From: Molanna angustata
Taxonomy: Eukaryota > Arthropoda > Insecta > Trichoptera > Molannidae
DNA length: 64,000 bases
Assembly (NCBI GenBank): GCA_963576475.1
Contig: OY754978.1
Coordinates: 1,351,364-1,415,363 of the forward strand
Direction of reading: 5' to 3'
Part shown: positions 21,611-33,888 of the stretch, piece by piece
Layout: each line of letters begins with the position of its first letter
Position numbering within the stretch: position 1 is the stretch's first letter
Translations under genes and position numbers: made by a program
The notes under the pieces: generated by a model
Database searches by the model: none
Seen by the model: only the letters and a program-made list of their open reading frames with translations
Told to the model about the DNA's origin: nothing

Positions 21611-23507
21611 TTGGTAATGCGTATCTCGTTTTCTCGGAATCTCGGAGAAAACACCTCCGGCTAATGTAGAGTTTTTGATTTCCCACCTAAAAGTGAGTTT
21701 ATATACAAATTATGATCTGAATTACAAGAAAGGTTTATATTACCTATATTTTTTTTAAAACTTTGGTTTAGATTTAAAACCCTGTTAATAATGTTACCTT
21801 TAGAATCCAAGGACAAAATTGTTTATTATTAAATACTAGGTACAACATGAAAAAAACTGTAATTATCTGACACATAATATGTACAGTTTAAACGCAAGAA
21901 TCACCGTCAGTGGCATGCTATAACGATAGTTTTATCGACTTTCTTATCCTATTCACTGATTGGGCAATTTCTGTGTCGCACTCGTATACGCACACGTCTC
22001 AGTTATAACGATATCAAACTGTATCGATATTCTGGCAGGCAACTAATTCCATTACTATTGTATGATACAACGAAGTATAAACTCGTATATTATATCCAAC
22101 TTTCACCGATTATAAATTAACGCGTTATTTAATTTCACGTAAGTGCGTTGAGTCTGTTTTCAAAACACTATTACACATTTGGATTATAAATTATATGAGT
22201 AGATCAAAGATAGTATCTTTGTCCACTGATTTAGTTTTGGAGAAAAATATGAAATGTTGTAGTTTTTTTGCTGTTTTTTATTTAAAATTTATGTATGTAA
22301 AATGAAAGCAAATACAAATGAAATGCAAAGTGGTGTATATGCTGTCCATAACAAGTTGCCTATTACAAAATAGGATTTTGACAATAATTTTACGTAAATA
22401 ATTTATGCAAATCATATCATTATTGTCTATTCGTATATTTTTTTTATTTTCTCGTCGATTCTCTGTGCTTTTAATTAAACGACTGTCAAATGCGTCCATT
22501 TTTGCTATTTACGATACCTTATTGAAATATTTGTTTTTATTAAGGAATTCGACTGTGAACCCTGGGGAATGCCGTGTAACTTCAATTTCTTTTGGGAATG
22601 ATAGCAAACGACACAACAATTCACCGTAAAAAAACGTATTACGATACATTCCGTCACAGTTCACTGATTATTAAATCACATTATGTTCATGTTCACTGTG
22701 CAGGATAATTATGTTATTAAAACAAAACGTTGGAAATTTATACGGCAAAAATATATATTATAATATTTTTACAATTCATTTTCGTATAATTAATAATTAT
22801 ACAATATGTATATCATTTTTTTTACCAATATAAGCTATATATCATAGAGTAAAAATTGCCATCTTAAAAGACGAACATGATAATATTACTCAATTAAAAG
22901 TAAACTCACGTAGAAAAAAACCTTCGACAGTTATACTACTTAAAGAAATATAATATCTAGATCTTAAATTTATTCTTTGGAATGTGACTCAATGAAGATG
23001 GATATGAATAAAAACAAATTAGGTACCTAATTAATTTGTATGTCTTTAAAGTTAAGTAGATAAATTGTATTAGCTATATATTTATATTTCATTTAATTTT
23101 AACTCTGGTTCTGTTTTCGTTAATTTACCGATCTTTTAAATTGTTATCGTTGAGCCAAGTAAGATTGTATTGTACGTCCCACGAAGTTTGGTGGAATGTT
23201 ATGTTGTTTGCGGAAATTGAGTTCTTTGTCTGCCGGATATCTTCGTGTACTGTTTCAAGTTGAACATTTACTTCGTGTCTTGTATTTGATAGCTACTTAC
23301 TGATTGGCAATAGTCGATATTTGAGCTATTGCCTTAGTCTTGTATCTTGTATAGAAACTTCATTTATAGTTTGTTTTTCATAATTTTATATAGCTAGTCA
23401 CGCAAATATTGACGTTTTATGAAAATTTTTGGATGCATTAGCAATATTTGCCTTGAAACAATATCCAGATTAAGCTGTATACCATGGAGGTATACTGACT
23501 GTATATT
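21611..23507. other. Nothing recognised
   Basis: About 1.9 kb of AT-rich noncoding DNA. Short frames on both strands lack any domain. I saw no repeats shared with the rest of the window and no splice-supported exon. Confidence 0.5.
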
Positions 23508-23622
23508 TAACGTGACCATACGTCCCGTTTTGAACGGGACTGTCCCTTTTTTTCGGTTCTCCGTTCCAGTGTCCACGAAAAAAAACTTCGGGACCCAAAA
23601 TCGTCCCATTTTTTCTAACCGC
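23508..23622. repeat. GTCCCGTT-palindrome repeat
   Basis: TGACCATACGTCCCGTTTTG followed by AACGGGACTGTCCC gives an 8-base perfect stem (GTCCCGTT/AACGGGAC, loop TTG). GGGACCCAAAATCGTCCCAT and a T-run follow. It is open on both strands, which produces several overlapping spurious frames. I think it is a dispersed insect repeat, but only this copy is in the window. Confidence 0.45.
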
Positions 23623-24570
23623 AGAAGTATTTAACGTATTTTCATTAATTTCTAACTTCATCGCGTCGCAAAAGTAACCGAATGTCATAATATATTTTTT
23701 TACACTTTTACATCAGCAATTTAAACACGAAAACTTTGTGTTTTTATTGAATATATTTCATGTCTGCCTGGCACAAATGCACCAGTAGAATGAGTCTCTT
23801 CTATGAGCAAATAGTGGATATCTGATAAAACCTAGTTACAGGTTCCGGTTATTATGGCGATGTTGATAACTAATGTTAATATTTAAAAGAAAAATGCCGA
23901 AAACTTCCTCATGACCAGCTGTATTAAAACAAATTTGTTCCTCTGAAAAAATATAAAGATACCTAACCGACCATTCATGATTCACTCATTATTAATTGTA
24001 ATAAATACTAATTTGATGAAGATTTTAAAACATTTTAAAAATTGTGATGTTTTTCCATTATAAACCTACTAGTTGAATAAACCTATGTCCCATTTTGAGT
24101 CAAAAATTAAAAATATCACATTATGTATACTGTGCGAATTTTCGACACGAAGCAATTTTCAACTTGAACATTTTAAGACGCCTGCGAATACGATTCTAAT
24201 GTCAGGGTGACTTTTTATCTGATATAACGTTACCCACATTACATACATTATAGCTTATTTTAATACGTATGCGTTATATGTTGTTTTTTTATGTATTGAC
24301 TGACATTGGCTGCTTGTGGTGACATTGTTATATAGTTGATAAAAATAATATATTATTACCTTCATTCAATTTTAGTTAGAGATAATATTATCATAATTAT
24401 GTTGTTGAATCTTAACAAACATTGCTCGTTGATAATGAAAAGCGTAGAATTGAAGTTTGATATAAAAACGATTAAATTATAGTTAAGTATCATTTTGTCT
24501 AAAGAAAATCGATTAAATCGAATATTTTTTTTATTGCATATACGCAAACATTAGATTTTTCCCTGTCAAA
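23623..24570. other. Nothing recognised
   Basis: AT-rich noncoding DNA without detectable repeats. Confidence 0.5.
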
Positions 24571-24718
24571 TGACAAACTTTTTAACATCTCAGTAGAGAC
24601 GAAGTTGGGATATTATAGAAGAACCAGGAACTCAGGCCCTGTAGGTAGGTGCCTTGAGTTCCTGGTTCTTTTATAATATCCCAACTTCGTCTCTATCGAG
24701 ATGTTAAAAAGTTTGTCA
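24571..24718. mobile_element. 148-base near-perfect hairpin (MITE M)
   Basis: The two arms of about 67 bases are reverse complements with three substitutions and one single-base indel. They start TGACAAACTTTTTAACATCT and include AGAGACGAAGTTGGGATATT and GAACCAGGAACTCA. The loop is CCTGTAGGTAGGT. Half copies are at 46105-46160 and 49262-49380. The high arm identity suggests a recent insertion or arm conversion. Confidence 0.85.
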
Positions 24719-25030
24719 ATAAAACGATTAGTTTACCCTTTAAAGTGTTTTCTTTGAGATTTTGATATATTTAAAATAATACGATATTTTGATATATTGT
24801 AAAAAAATGTTTTTCCTTTAATATTCCACATCTTTAATCTATATGTATATTATAATATTATGTAAAATCATAAACTGCTTCAGAACAGGTTCTTCCTGGT
24901 GAATCAGTTTACGTTCGCATCCAGGTTTAAGTGATTTTGTTATTCGTATTATATTATATCTGGATGTAAGTATAAATGTTGTAATAAACTGTTAAATTAT
25001 TAAAATTGACTACTACTCAAAAATTAAGAC

Positions 25031-26250
25031 TACTCAAAAGCCTTTGATAAAGTGGACCATCTAATTCTGACTAAGAAACTAAAACTTTTGGGTATTCACG
25101 GTGATCTTCTTAGGTGGCTAAAATCATACCTTATTAATAGAAGCCAAATAGTAGAGTACGGTGGTCATCTATCGTCTGCAACACAGGTGCCATCGGGTGT
25201 ACCTCAAGGTTCCCATTTGGGGCCTCTCTTATTTAATATTTACATACATGACATTGGATTATGCTTCAGGAACAGTAATTACATATTATACGCTGACGAT
25301 ATGAAAATCTACAAAACTGTTATAGACATTACTGACTGTGAGGACTTGCAACTTGACCTTGATTGACTAACTTCTTATTGTGTCTCGAATAAGCTGTTAC
25401 TAAATGTAAAAAAATGTCACTCCATTACATTCTCTAGGAAAAAGAGTACAATACAATACACATACACAATCAATAGGGAGGCGATTGATAAGAAATCAGA
25501 CTGTAGAGACTTAGGTATACAACTGGACAGTAAACTTTTATTTGACAAACACATTGACACAATTACACTGAAAGCTTATAAAATGTTGGGATTCCTGATG
25601 AGAGTATGCAAACCATTCACACAAGTGAAAACATTTATCTTACTATATAACACAATTGTTAGAAGTCAATTGGAACATGCATCAGTCATCTGGAATCCAC
25701 AATATAATATTTATATTAACAATATAGAACGAATACAACAAATATTTTTGAAACATATGAAGTACAAATTTGGTAATAACTATAAACATGAATTGCAGAC
25801 TTTACAGACAAGACGAAGGACCTCAGACTTAATGTACCTTTATGACATAATAAACTTCAATATTGACTGTACAGACCTTCTGAAAATTATTAACTTCAAC
25901 ATACCAAACAGACGAACAAGACACACCTCAACGTTCTTTTTAGACAAAAAAAAACACTAATGCCGCTCAAAATTCGCCATTGTACCGATGCCTTACCACG
26001 TATAATAATTTGGAAAAGATCAGGTCCGTGGACATATTCTGTATGTCCAGGACTCTTTTCAGGAGCCACGTTAGACAGGAATAATAATTTTTTTTTTATT
26101 ACCAGTAGTGAGTACAATGCACCATGAAATCAAAGGTGGGCTGATTAAGTTACAATTACTTATGTTGCTTACAATTACTTATGTTATATTTGTTTAAAAA
26201 AATATTATTGTACGTTGCCCATATTTTCAAATAAAAAAAAAAAAAAAAAT
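25031..26250 (+). pseudogene. Jockey/CR1-group LINE, 5'-truncated ORF2 with one stop
   Basis: One plus frame from 25031 to a TAA near 25958 is interrupted only by TGA at 25364-25366. It begins in mid-domain with SKAFDKVDHLILTKKLKLLG. It has the reverse transcriptase motifs QVPSGVPQGSHLGPLLFNIY and YADD (in ILYADDMKIYK, the catalytic aspartates). After the stop come LLLNVKKCHSITFSRKKS, the RDLGIQLDSKLLFDKHID thumb entry and RSQLEHASVIWNPQ. The TGA lies in DLD-x-LTSYC. The endonuclease and fingers are missing. The 3' region ends in a run of about 17 A at 26231-26247. It is a typical dead-on-arrival copy, fairly young given one nonsense in about 310 codons. Confidence 0.9.
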
Positions 26251-26588
26251 TGAATGTTGATAACGAGCAGCCAATGTCTATGACATGTTTAACCCTGGTT
26301 TAACAGCATTTTGTAGTTTGTGTGTCGTGCTGTGCTCTTCTGTTAAAAACCAATCACATTATGTTCTTGTCAATTATTTTAATTTATTTAATGTCTTCCT
26401 GCTTTCTTTGTCGACGCATGCGTGCTATAGGTACCTATACTTTGTACAATTTTCTAGAAACTTACCTAATTATCTTCATTGCATACAATTGTTTCAACGT
26501 AAATGTTTAACTATAATATTGCCTTTCTTGATTTCATGTTATTCCTTGTAGACCAAGAACCAGCGATTGCCAAACTTGTGTAATAGTA
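26251..26588. other. Nothing recognised
   Basis: Noncoding. Contains AGGTACCTATAC near 26430, a word common in this window. Confidence 0.5.
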
Positions 26589-26821
26589 TAAAGGCTGATT
26601 TTTTTTATACTTAAGGTATAAAACGATTGGATTCTATGAACTCTTGAGTAGTGGTGGATTTTGCAGACAAAACAAAGGCTCTTTATTATATAACGCTTCA
26701 TACTATAACTGACGTGTTAAATTCAAAGGTTGTTTTCTGCTAAAGCCATCAGTTCTCAGGGTTCATAGTATCCAATCGTCACCTGCTGTGGTAACCTTTT
26801 ACAGAAAAAAAATCAACCGTT
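26589..26821. mobile_element. MITE with GGYTGATTTTTTTT ends
   Basis: The left end AAGGCTGATTTTTTTT and right end AAAAAAAATCAACCGTT are inverted, as are ACGATTGGATTCTATGAAC (26633) and GTTCATAGTATCCAATCGT (26761). The length is about 233 bases with no coding capacity. A flanking duplication is not clear. Confidence 0.7.
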
Positions 26822-29346
26822 GTATTTGCTCTGTTATTATTATTATCCTTATTAGTGTTAGTTTTTTTTTCATATTTTGCTTGATGTTTTTAATTCATCT
26901 ATAACCTACTTGGTATTATTATGAAATTCATATTTGTTATTTATTTATTTTCAAAATTATATGTACAATTATTGGTGCACAATAGCGAGTCTATGCCCAA
27001 TGACAATATCTTCCAATAAACCATATTCATTTGTTGTAATAAAAATATAGATATCACACAATAAGGGAGGTGGGGAAAGGAGAGGACAAGGATCGCATAA
27101 GGAGATATTGTTTTTACTTGTCCTTTTTGCATATTGCTCGAGAATCAAGCGGGTGTGACGATTTAACTCGCACGTCACCAGCGAGTACTATTATAGCATC
27201 GGACATTCCCAGAATAAGATAAGGAGATAGAATTAAGGCCGCACAGGCACCGAGAATTTTTGGCGAGTTGTACTCCGCATCTTGTACTTAAGTTGAATCG
27301 GTTCGGTTCGTCCCGCCATACAGTTTTGTACGACTTGACTAGCGCGAAACAGGAACGACGTAAACGAAGAATTATACTTTCGTTTTTAAAACAAAGACAC
27401 AAATTTAAAAATCTAAAACATTCAAAAGTTTTTACACAATATTTAACACTATTTTTGCTGAATTGGATTTTTACGTCTAACAATTTAAACGGATAACGAG
27501 GGAATCCCGGAAATATCAGGGGTAGTTTCAGAATAAATTATTTTTAATATCGAGAGAATTTACAAATATTGTGATAATACTATAATCTTTCCCTGTCTAC
27601 TTTCTAGACAGTAATTTCAGTTTTGGTTGAATAAATGACTTAAATATTATGTAACTAGTCTACCACCTCGGAACAGGCCTGGCCTAGTGAGATGGTCCAA
27701 ACCAGCCCAATTTATCTGTTATGTTGATTATATAAAATAATTTAATTTTTTGGTATATGTAATAAAATTAATAAATGAAACGCCATTGCAACTAATCACA
27801 TTTGAGTGCCTGTGCGGTCTTAAGTGTTATTTATAAGTATAAGGAGACGATTCTTCAGATTTCTTTTGTTAATAAAACATGCCGTTGTGATGGAATGTCG
27901 ATCTAGAGTCGGTCTACTTGAACGTAGAAATATGTTATTGATTCTATACATATTGTTTCTGTGGATATATCCAATCTTCTTTATATATTTTTTTTTGCGT
28001 GGTTTCATTCACATGTATATTTATATTACACAATATATTCACGCGGAAAATCTTGGTAGGTAAATGAACCCAAGAGTGCCATGCAAAGATTACTTGAGAA
28101 AAATATTATACTTTTAATGTATAGTATTGTTTTTATTTTATATTTTTCTAGCAATAATGTATTTATCTCAAATATCCTTCCTTCCTTTTAACCCCACATT
28201 TATTATTTATTCTGACTTTTGTATTTTCAGTGGGCTCTGGGTTATATTCAACCGTGTTATGGCGTTTATGAAATTGGTAAAGATGTTCATAGATTGCAGT
28301 AAGATAATGTTTTGGATTATTTTGTGAATGTTACTTTTCTACGTATATCCTTCTCTACAAATTCTATTTCTCTTTTTTTTTATTGAGATACTTCAATATT
28401 TACCCTATCCATTTTTGACACATTTGTGAGGCTTGACACAGTTTAATATGATACAAACCTTTTTTAAATTTAATTATCAATTTTAAATAATATAATGCGT
28501 TTTAAATTTTGAAATAGAGAATTGGGTCTTAAAACCTTTTGTCAGAATGTTTATATGACAATATTATTATTTGTTTACTTTTATTTCTGTATATAATATA
28601 CATAAACAAATATACAACAATAAAATTATTATTGAAAAATAAATGCCCTGAACCAAAACACAGCCTACACACTCCACTCGTACTATCAATATTTTGTCAA
28701 GCAAGTAGTAGAGTATTACTTTGAACATTACTTGATACCAAAGCTTTGGCATTAAGTTAATAATGAACAAATGTAATTAGTCTAATTACATTATATTTTT
28801 TCTAATATTTATATCTGTCACGTGATGTTATCATGCAAGCAGAGGGCGGCTTCTGTCTTTCATATCAATTTCCATTTTCAACCTATGTACATACAATGCT
28901 CACTTCAATAGCATCCCCAATTTTTATTTACGTACACGGTATTATGTTATTTTTTCTTCTTTCTTCCATTTTTTAGAATTTATTTATGTTCTTAAATTCC
29001 TTCCCCTCATCTACATATCATTTTTCTGTACTTATACTGTAGTCCTGTACAATGTTTTAAAAATAAGAATATATTCTTATAACAAGAACATTCCTCATTT
29101 TGACATGCATTTACAAAACTAAACAAATTTTTTTTTTTTTTTATACGGCGCTGGCCGATTTACTAATGATATTAATAACAATTAAGCACTAGAAATAATA
29201 ACACTCAATTATTATTATTACCATTATACACTTCCTCAAAAGAATTAGCAGATCAATGGGTCTATTGTAAATTATTTAAAAGAGCAAAATAAAATGCAAC
29301 AAACGCATCATCAAGCTTTGAATTGGGAATAGTTCACAATATATAA
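26822..29346. other. Nothing recognised
   Basis: Mostly AT-rich noncoding DNA. 27150-27500 is GC-richer (GCCGCACAGGCACCGAG, GGTTCGTCCCGCCATACAG, GACTAGCGCGAAACAGG) and is open on both strands (102 codons minus, 78 plus). Neither product is recognisable and overlapping open frames are expected by chance. 27660-27710 and 28840-28860 are small unplaced patches. Confidence 0.4.
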
Positions 29347-29376
29347 TAAATAAAATAATAATAATAATAATAATGT
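29347..29376. repeat. (AAT)n microsatellite
   Basis: AATAAAATAATAATAATAATAATAAT-type run of about seven trinucleotide units. Confidence 0.8.
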
Positions 29377-29479
29377 TCAATAGTTTATGCATTTACATTA
29401 TTATTATTATTTATTTACATAACTATTGATGGATGATCTGTGTAAGAATGAACGATAGGGGTCTCCAAAAAGACACTAT

Positions 29480-29635
29480 ATATTTAGTCGCCAGAGTCGT
29501 TATCTATTCTGTACCAGAGACAACACTATCTATGCGGCCTCCAGAGACACTATCTATTCGGTCTCCAGAGACACTATCTATTCGGTCTCCAGGAACACTA
29601 TCTATTCTGTCACCAGAGACACTAGATCGATTGAG
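29480..29635. repeat. 24-base minisatellite
   Basis: Five to six imperfect units of CCAGAGACACTATCTATTCG plus GTCT. The period is a multiple of three, so one plus frame (29433-29639) stays open as an eight-residue SPETLSIR-like repeat. I regard the frame as a by-product of the array. Confidence 0.8.
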
Positions 29636-29639
29636 TTAA

Positions 29640-30620
29640 ATCTGGCGAGTCATAAACACCCCTGACTATATTATACAGCATTATCATATCAAATCTCCGA
29701 TTATTCTTATGTCGGACAACCTCTGTAACCTAAGCAGTGCAAGAAGATAGTCACAATTTAAGTTTACTAATTGTATTTTCAGTTTAAAATTTATGAAACG
29801 TAAGAACTTATGTTGGACTTTTTCAACAGTGCTTGAATGGACTGCATAATACGGTGACCATACCGGAGTATTGTATTCTACCTGCTCTCTTAACTAAAGA
29901 TGTAAAAAGTACTTTTATAGAGTTAATTAATTTAAAATCAATTTATAAGTTTCATTTGTGATATTGTCTATGTGAAGTAAGCCATTCGTCAAATATCACA
30001 CCAATATCTCTTGTACTTGTTACACGTTCCAGAGATTTAGTATTCAATTGGTAATCGTACAAAATAGGATTTTTAATGCTGTAAAACCTAATTATTTGAC
30101 ACTTCTTGGCATTCAAAATTATTTTATTATTACACCAGATTTCTAGATTATCCAAATATTTTGAAGAACTAAACTATCCTCAACTTTGTCAATTTTCCTA
30201 TATAACTTCAAATTTTTATCTTTTTTTTTCATTGTTTCTCATTCGGTTCATTCTATGTTTTTCTTTTTTAATTGTTCTTACTTTTGTATGTAAAATATAT
30301 GGTCTGTGTAGCATTGCACCCCCCCTGCTCACGGACTGGAATAAAGTTAAAAAAAAATCACCGAGGAGCAATAAGTTCACTCCGTTGAATGATTTTATAA
30401 TATCATTTATGAATAAAAGAAACATAACAGGCCCCAAATGGCTGCCCTGAGGCACACCACCTGATTATGTCTTTTTTGATGTTTGACCGTAGGCAAGCGT
30501 GTCTGTCTTATCGAATTTGTCGAAAATTGAATATAGACGGTGGAGTCAGTTATCGGAAACAGGTATATGTATGATTTGTGATGTGAATGTTTTCCCGGGC
30601 AATTTGAGCCATATCCCATT
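29640..30620 (-). pseudogene. Jockey/CR1-group LINE reverse transcriptase relic
   Basis: On the minus strand, from about 30470 downward: SGGVPQGSHLGPVMFLLF and INDIIKSFNGVN, then a corrupted palm where the YADD box has become LLGDFF. A frameshifted region follows. Then 30155-29952 has NKIILNAKKCQIIRFYSIKN and LERVTSTRDIGVIFDEWLT, and 29880-29760 has YNTPVWSPYYAVHSSTVEK. The domain order is right, with several stops and frameshifts, so it is older than the 25 kb copy. Endonuclease and 5' region are missing. Confidence 0.8.
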
Positions 30621-31307
30621 TGTCTGTCTCTATTGTTGTATTGTTATATCATCTCGAGTGAAATGCCTCGGGGACCTCAATTTGGATCTGATATTATTTT
30701 GTGATCTCTATATTTTGATACCTCCTGACGTATTACTTTGGCCGCACACTGGGCCAAAGTATAATTGATTCACAGTAAATTATGTATTTTTCTTTAAAAT
30801 TATCTGTATTTGAATTTAAAACAACTACGTTTGACATTAGCAGTATGAGAGTGAACAGAACAATATATGGTTTGAAATATTTAATTTAATGTATTTGTAA
30901 AACATACCTATTATACACGGTTTATCATGAGGAATGGATCAACCGAAGCAGGGAGGTAGGGGACCTCAATACCCATCGATTCAACGTACATGAATGTTCA
31001 GCGATATTGGTGGTTCAAAAGTTTTGTACACTTTTGTGAAATTTTAATAAAGATCGGATTTCTGACTAAACTAAATCACCGTACCTAACTAATAGGTCTA
31101 CGATCATGATTTTTTTTTCTGGGAATAGTTCAATAGTGATGCTTATGGAAAACAATACCGTTGTGAGTCAGTACCCTTAGAACTTTAAATAAAAAAAAAA
31201 TCTTAAAACATTTGCCTCAATTATCCACTAACTTTTCAAGGGCTCTTGGAACAATAATTTCACATAACTTTTTTTTTCCACAAGTTAACTTAAAAACTAC
31301 TTCCATT
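30621..31307. other. Nothing recognised
   Basis: AT-rich noncoding sequence. Confidence 0.5.
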
Positions 31308-31452
31308 CATATTGTGTCTGTGTGTCCCCCCCCCCTTATAAATTTTGATCCGCTCAATTTACAGAGCCCAAAATTTCAGAATATGTAGATAGTTATAGGC
31401 CTACAAAACTTTCATACTCAGAATTTTGAATGTTTGTTTCAGTCAGGGGTTA
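31308..31452 (+). mobile_element. HINE family, internal fragment
   Basis: TGTGTCTGTGTGTCCCCCCC, TTATAAATTTTGATCCGCTC, AATTTACAGAGCCCAAAATT, TCAGAATATGTA, GGCCTACAAAACTTTCATAC and TTTGTTTCAGTCAGGGGTTATC match 39080-39255 almost base for base. Both ends are missing. Confidence 0.8.
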
Positions 31453-32423
31453 TCCGGTTCGATGTTATCGCTTCACGTATTAATATATCATATGTTCGGC
31501 AACATACTTTAATTGAAGGTGATTTGTGCCACATGGATATCTAATCACATATATTTTTATGAGGACTTCTCGGGTTTCGAGGTTTGCTAAAATCCTATCA
31601 ACTGGTGGTTTTAATGAGCACTAGGCGCGTTTATACATAAATTGCAAAACATACTTTAGGTACATTCTATGCCCGTTTCGGTATTTCAATATAAGCACTG
31701 CGTGCATTTCGTGATAAGAGAACATCCCATCAACTGGTGGTAACACGGCTACCAATGCGTTCAAAGCCTAGTGTATGTAAATTGAAGACAGAAAGTTACT
31801 GTTCAATTGATCCTTTGTTTAGTACAACCCAATTTATCATTATTATCTTTAAAAAGTACGAAACCCAATTTGTTGATGAAAAATAAAAGATTTAAAAAGA
31901 AATTAGCCCTGAATATCGTTTATTCTTATCCTATTGACGACACAACTAGGTTTATAGCAATGGTTTATGAACGATTAATAGTATTCATATACATAGGTAC
32001 TTCTTCGTGAGTTTTTATTTAACTTTCTGTTGCTGTGAAGGACACATTTCTTTCATTATGCAGATGAGATGTGACACTGCGAAGTTTTATGTTGTCTCTG
32101 TCGATGGAGTAAAATCAATAACTTTGTCGTCGGTTCCACTGTATAAATTAATACTTTTTTCCGTGTATCTGATTACTAAAGCCGGTCTAGCATTAACAGA
32201 CTATCATAAGAGGTTTTTTCTTCATCTTGGTCTTTATCATCGTTCTGTAATTCAACAATTTACTCGTGAAGACAAATCCTCGGCGGTATATTGTGAGTTA
32301 CCATGTAGGGTATTCTGACCCTCACTGTCCTATCGTACGTGTGAGCTTGAGTCATAATACATCATATTAAGGATTCCCGCTAATCTGTTCACTAGAAATG
32401 CGTAGAAGAGGTCGGGTGAATCA
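31453..32423. other. Nothing recognised
   Basis: 31600-31760 has CATCAACTGGTGGT-like words twice (about 31596 and 31726). A 103-codon frame at 32007-32318 starts at GTG rather than ATG, is cysteine- and leucine-rich and matches no family I know. Confidence 0.4.
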
Positions 32424-32613
32424 CCAGGGGGTGGCAAGTCTGGACGACCGGCGGAAAGCTTAACATCCATGTTTACCCATAACATGGATATAATTATCTT
32501 ATAGAGTCTTATGTACCGTAACATGTAATAGAACTCCATAAGATAATTATATCCATAATATGGGTAAACATGGATGGTTTTGATTCCGCCTGTCGACCAG
32601 ACTTGCCCCCCAG
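32424..32613. mobile_element. Hairpin MITE J, copy 2
   Basis: CAGGGGGTGGCAAGTCTGG pairs with CCAGACTTGCCCCCCAG; ACATCCATGTTTACCCATAA and CATGGATATAATTATCTTAT pair with the complementary right arm; the loop is near 32510-32520. The arms are collinear with copy 1 but differ in the core. Confidence 0.85.
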
Positions 32614-32614
32614 G

Positions 32615-32830
32615 TGAGGTGAAAGCTCGGTTTGAATCACTAACACGAGTATTTAGGGGAGAGGGAACCCCCCGTCAGCGGCTTGTCGGTACTTGAACCA
32701 AGACGATCCTGTATCCAAGTTGGATTGTGTTGATCTCTTAGTGGCAGAAGTATGAAATATGCTTGATGATAGTTTTTGTGTTATCGGACGAGCACCAAGT
32801 CTTTCCACAGTTGATAAAAAACTACATTTT
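32615..32830 (+). repeat. Dispersed repeat D, copy 1
   Basis: GCGGCTTGTCGGTACTTGAA, CCAAG, then AGTATGAAATATGCTTGATG and ATCGGACGAGC in the same order as the minus strand of 40185-40520; parts also at 36990-37140 and 43245-43400. Noncoding; possibly the 3' part of a LINE. Confidence 0.6.
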
Positions 32831-33339
32831 TTTCACACAGATATGTAGTGCTTAAGTAAATATCTTGCTTTTTCCGACAATATTATACACTCCCGAACTA
32901 CAAGATTCGCACCTTCACTAACAGTCAATTTAATTTCGCAAATGTTAAAAATTAGAACTACGAAAACTTGCTGATTATACGGTAATTTCGCACTCGTTAT
33001 AATCGTAACTAAGAATACACTTTTGTATTACTCCTCAGTTACAATGAAATCTTGGACAACAGTACAATGTGCGCTGATTACTGAAGCGAGAGTTAATTCC
33101 AAATAAAACGTAGTGATGCGTTGCTCGTACCGACGATACAACTTAATGTTATGAACATGTTGGCATCGCATGTCGGCACGGGTTACAGTACTCTGAATGA
33201 GCTAAAAATTTATTTCCGAGTACATTAGGACCAAATGACTAAAATAAGGGTTTATGCCTTTAATTTTTTTTTTAAATAAGGTACACCCAATGTACCATCA
33301 ACAAAAGAATGAAAGCGAAAAAATCAGGCTCTTCACAAA
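32831..33339. other. Nothing recognised
   Basis: AT-rich noncoding DNA. Confidence 0.5.
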
Positions 33340-33515
33340 TCACAAGTGACCAAACCATCTCAATGTGTTCGCTTTTATTATGTGAATAATATTATTTTTC
33401 TTCGCCTTACTTTGGATCCTTGTGTATTGAGTCAATTTACGCGGCGTTTATTCTTCCATGTTCACGTTTCACTGTCATACACGAAGGTCGGGAGGACGAG
33501 TATATATTGCGTTGT
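33340..33515 (-). pseudogene. RTE LINE fragment, badly decayed
   Basis: The plus-strand words GACCAAACCATCTCAATGTG and GGATCCTTGTGTA correspond to the antisense of the RWFGH and DTRKE regions of the 1.1 kb RTE copy. TTTCACTGTCATACACGAAGG follows. Multiple stops. Confidence 0.6.
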
Positions 33516-33888
33516 GCAAATATGTGATTATAATAATAATAATAAAATTGTGTGTGTGATGTGTGTTGTGTACTAATTGATTGTAATGTGTGGGCGCCCA
33601 CCGTATCCATATTAACGAAGGTCATCTATCTCATCTCAACAATAGAGACTGTTCCGTACACATCAATCTTGTGAACTGACCCGATATTTGGATAATACGA
33701 ACGTCTTTAATTCGATATCGTCGTTAATTCTAGGACTTAACAATCACAATTATTCACATAAAACATCGTGAATAAGTTGATGTTTATTTATTCAATTTTG
33801 ATTTTTTTTTTCGTTTTTACAAACATTGAAATAGTAAAAAAATATACAAATTTAGCAAAACAGTTAGAACACATTTTTTTATAAAGCC
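33516..33888. other. Nothing recognised
   Basis: Noncoding, with an (AAT)n run at 33530-33545 and GTGTGTGTGATGTGTGTTGTG at 33550-33570. Confidence 0.5.

Noticed and set aside
27150..27500. Possible exon or promoter patch with overlapping open frames
   Set aside because: No splice signals, domain or conserved frame; frames are open on both strands as expected from composition.
29433..29639. Repetitive SPETLSIR protein
   Set aside because: A by-product of a 24-base minisatellite; no start context, homology or flanking exons.
32007..32318. 103-codon frame that could be a small membrane protein
   Set aside because: It begins at GTG, has no recognisable signal or domain, and noncoding AT-rich sequence surrounds it.
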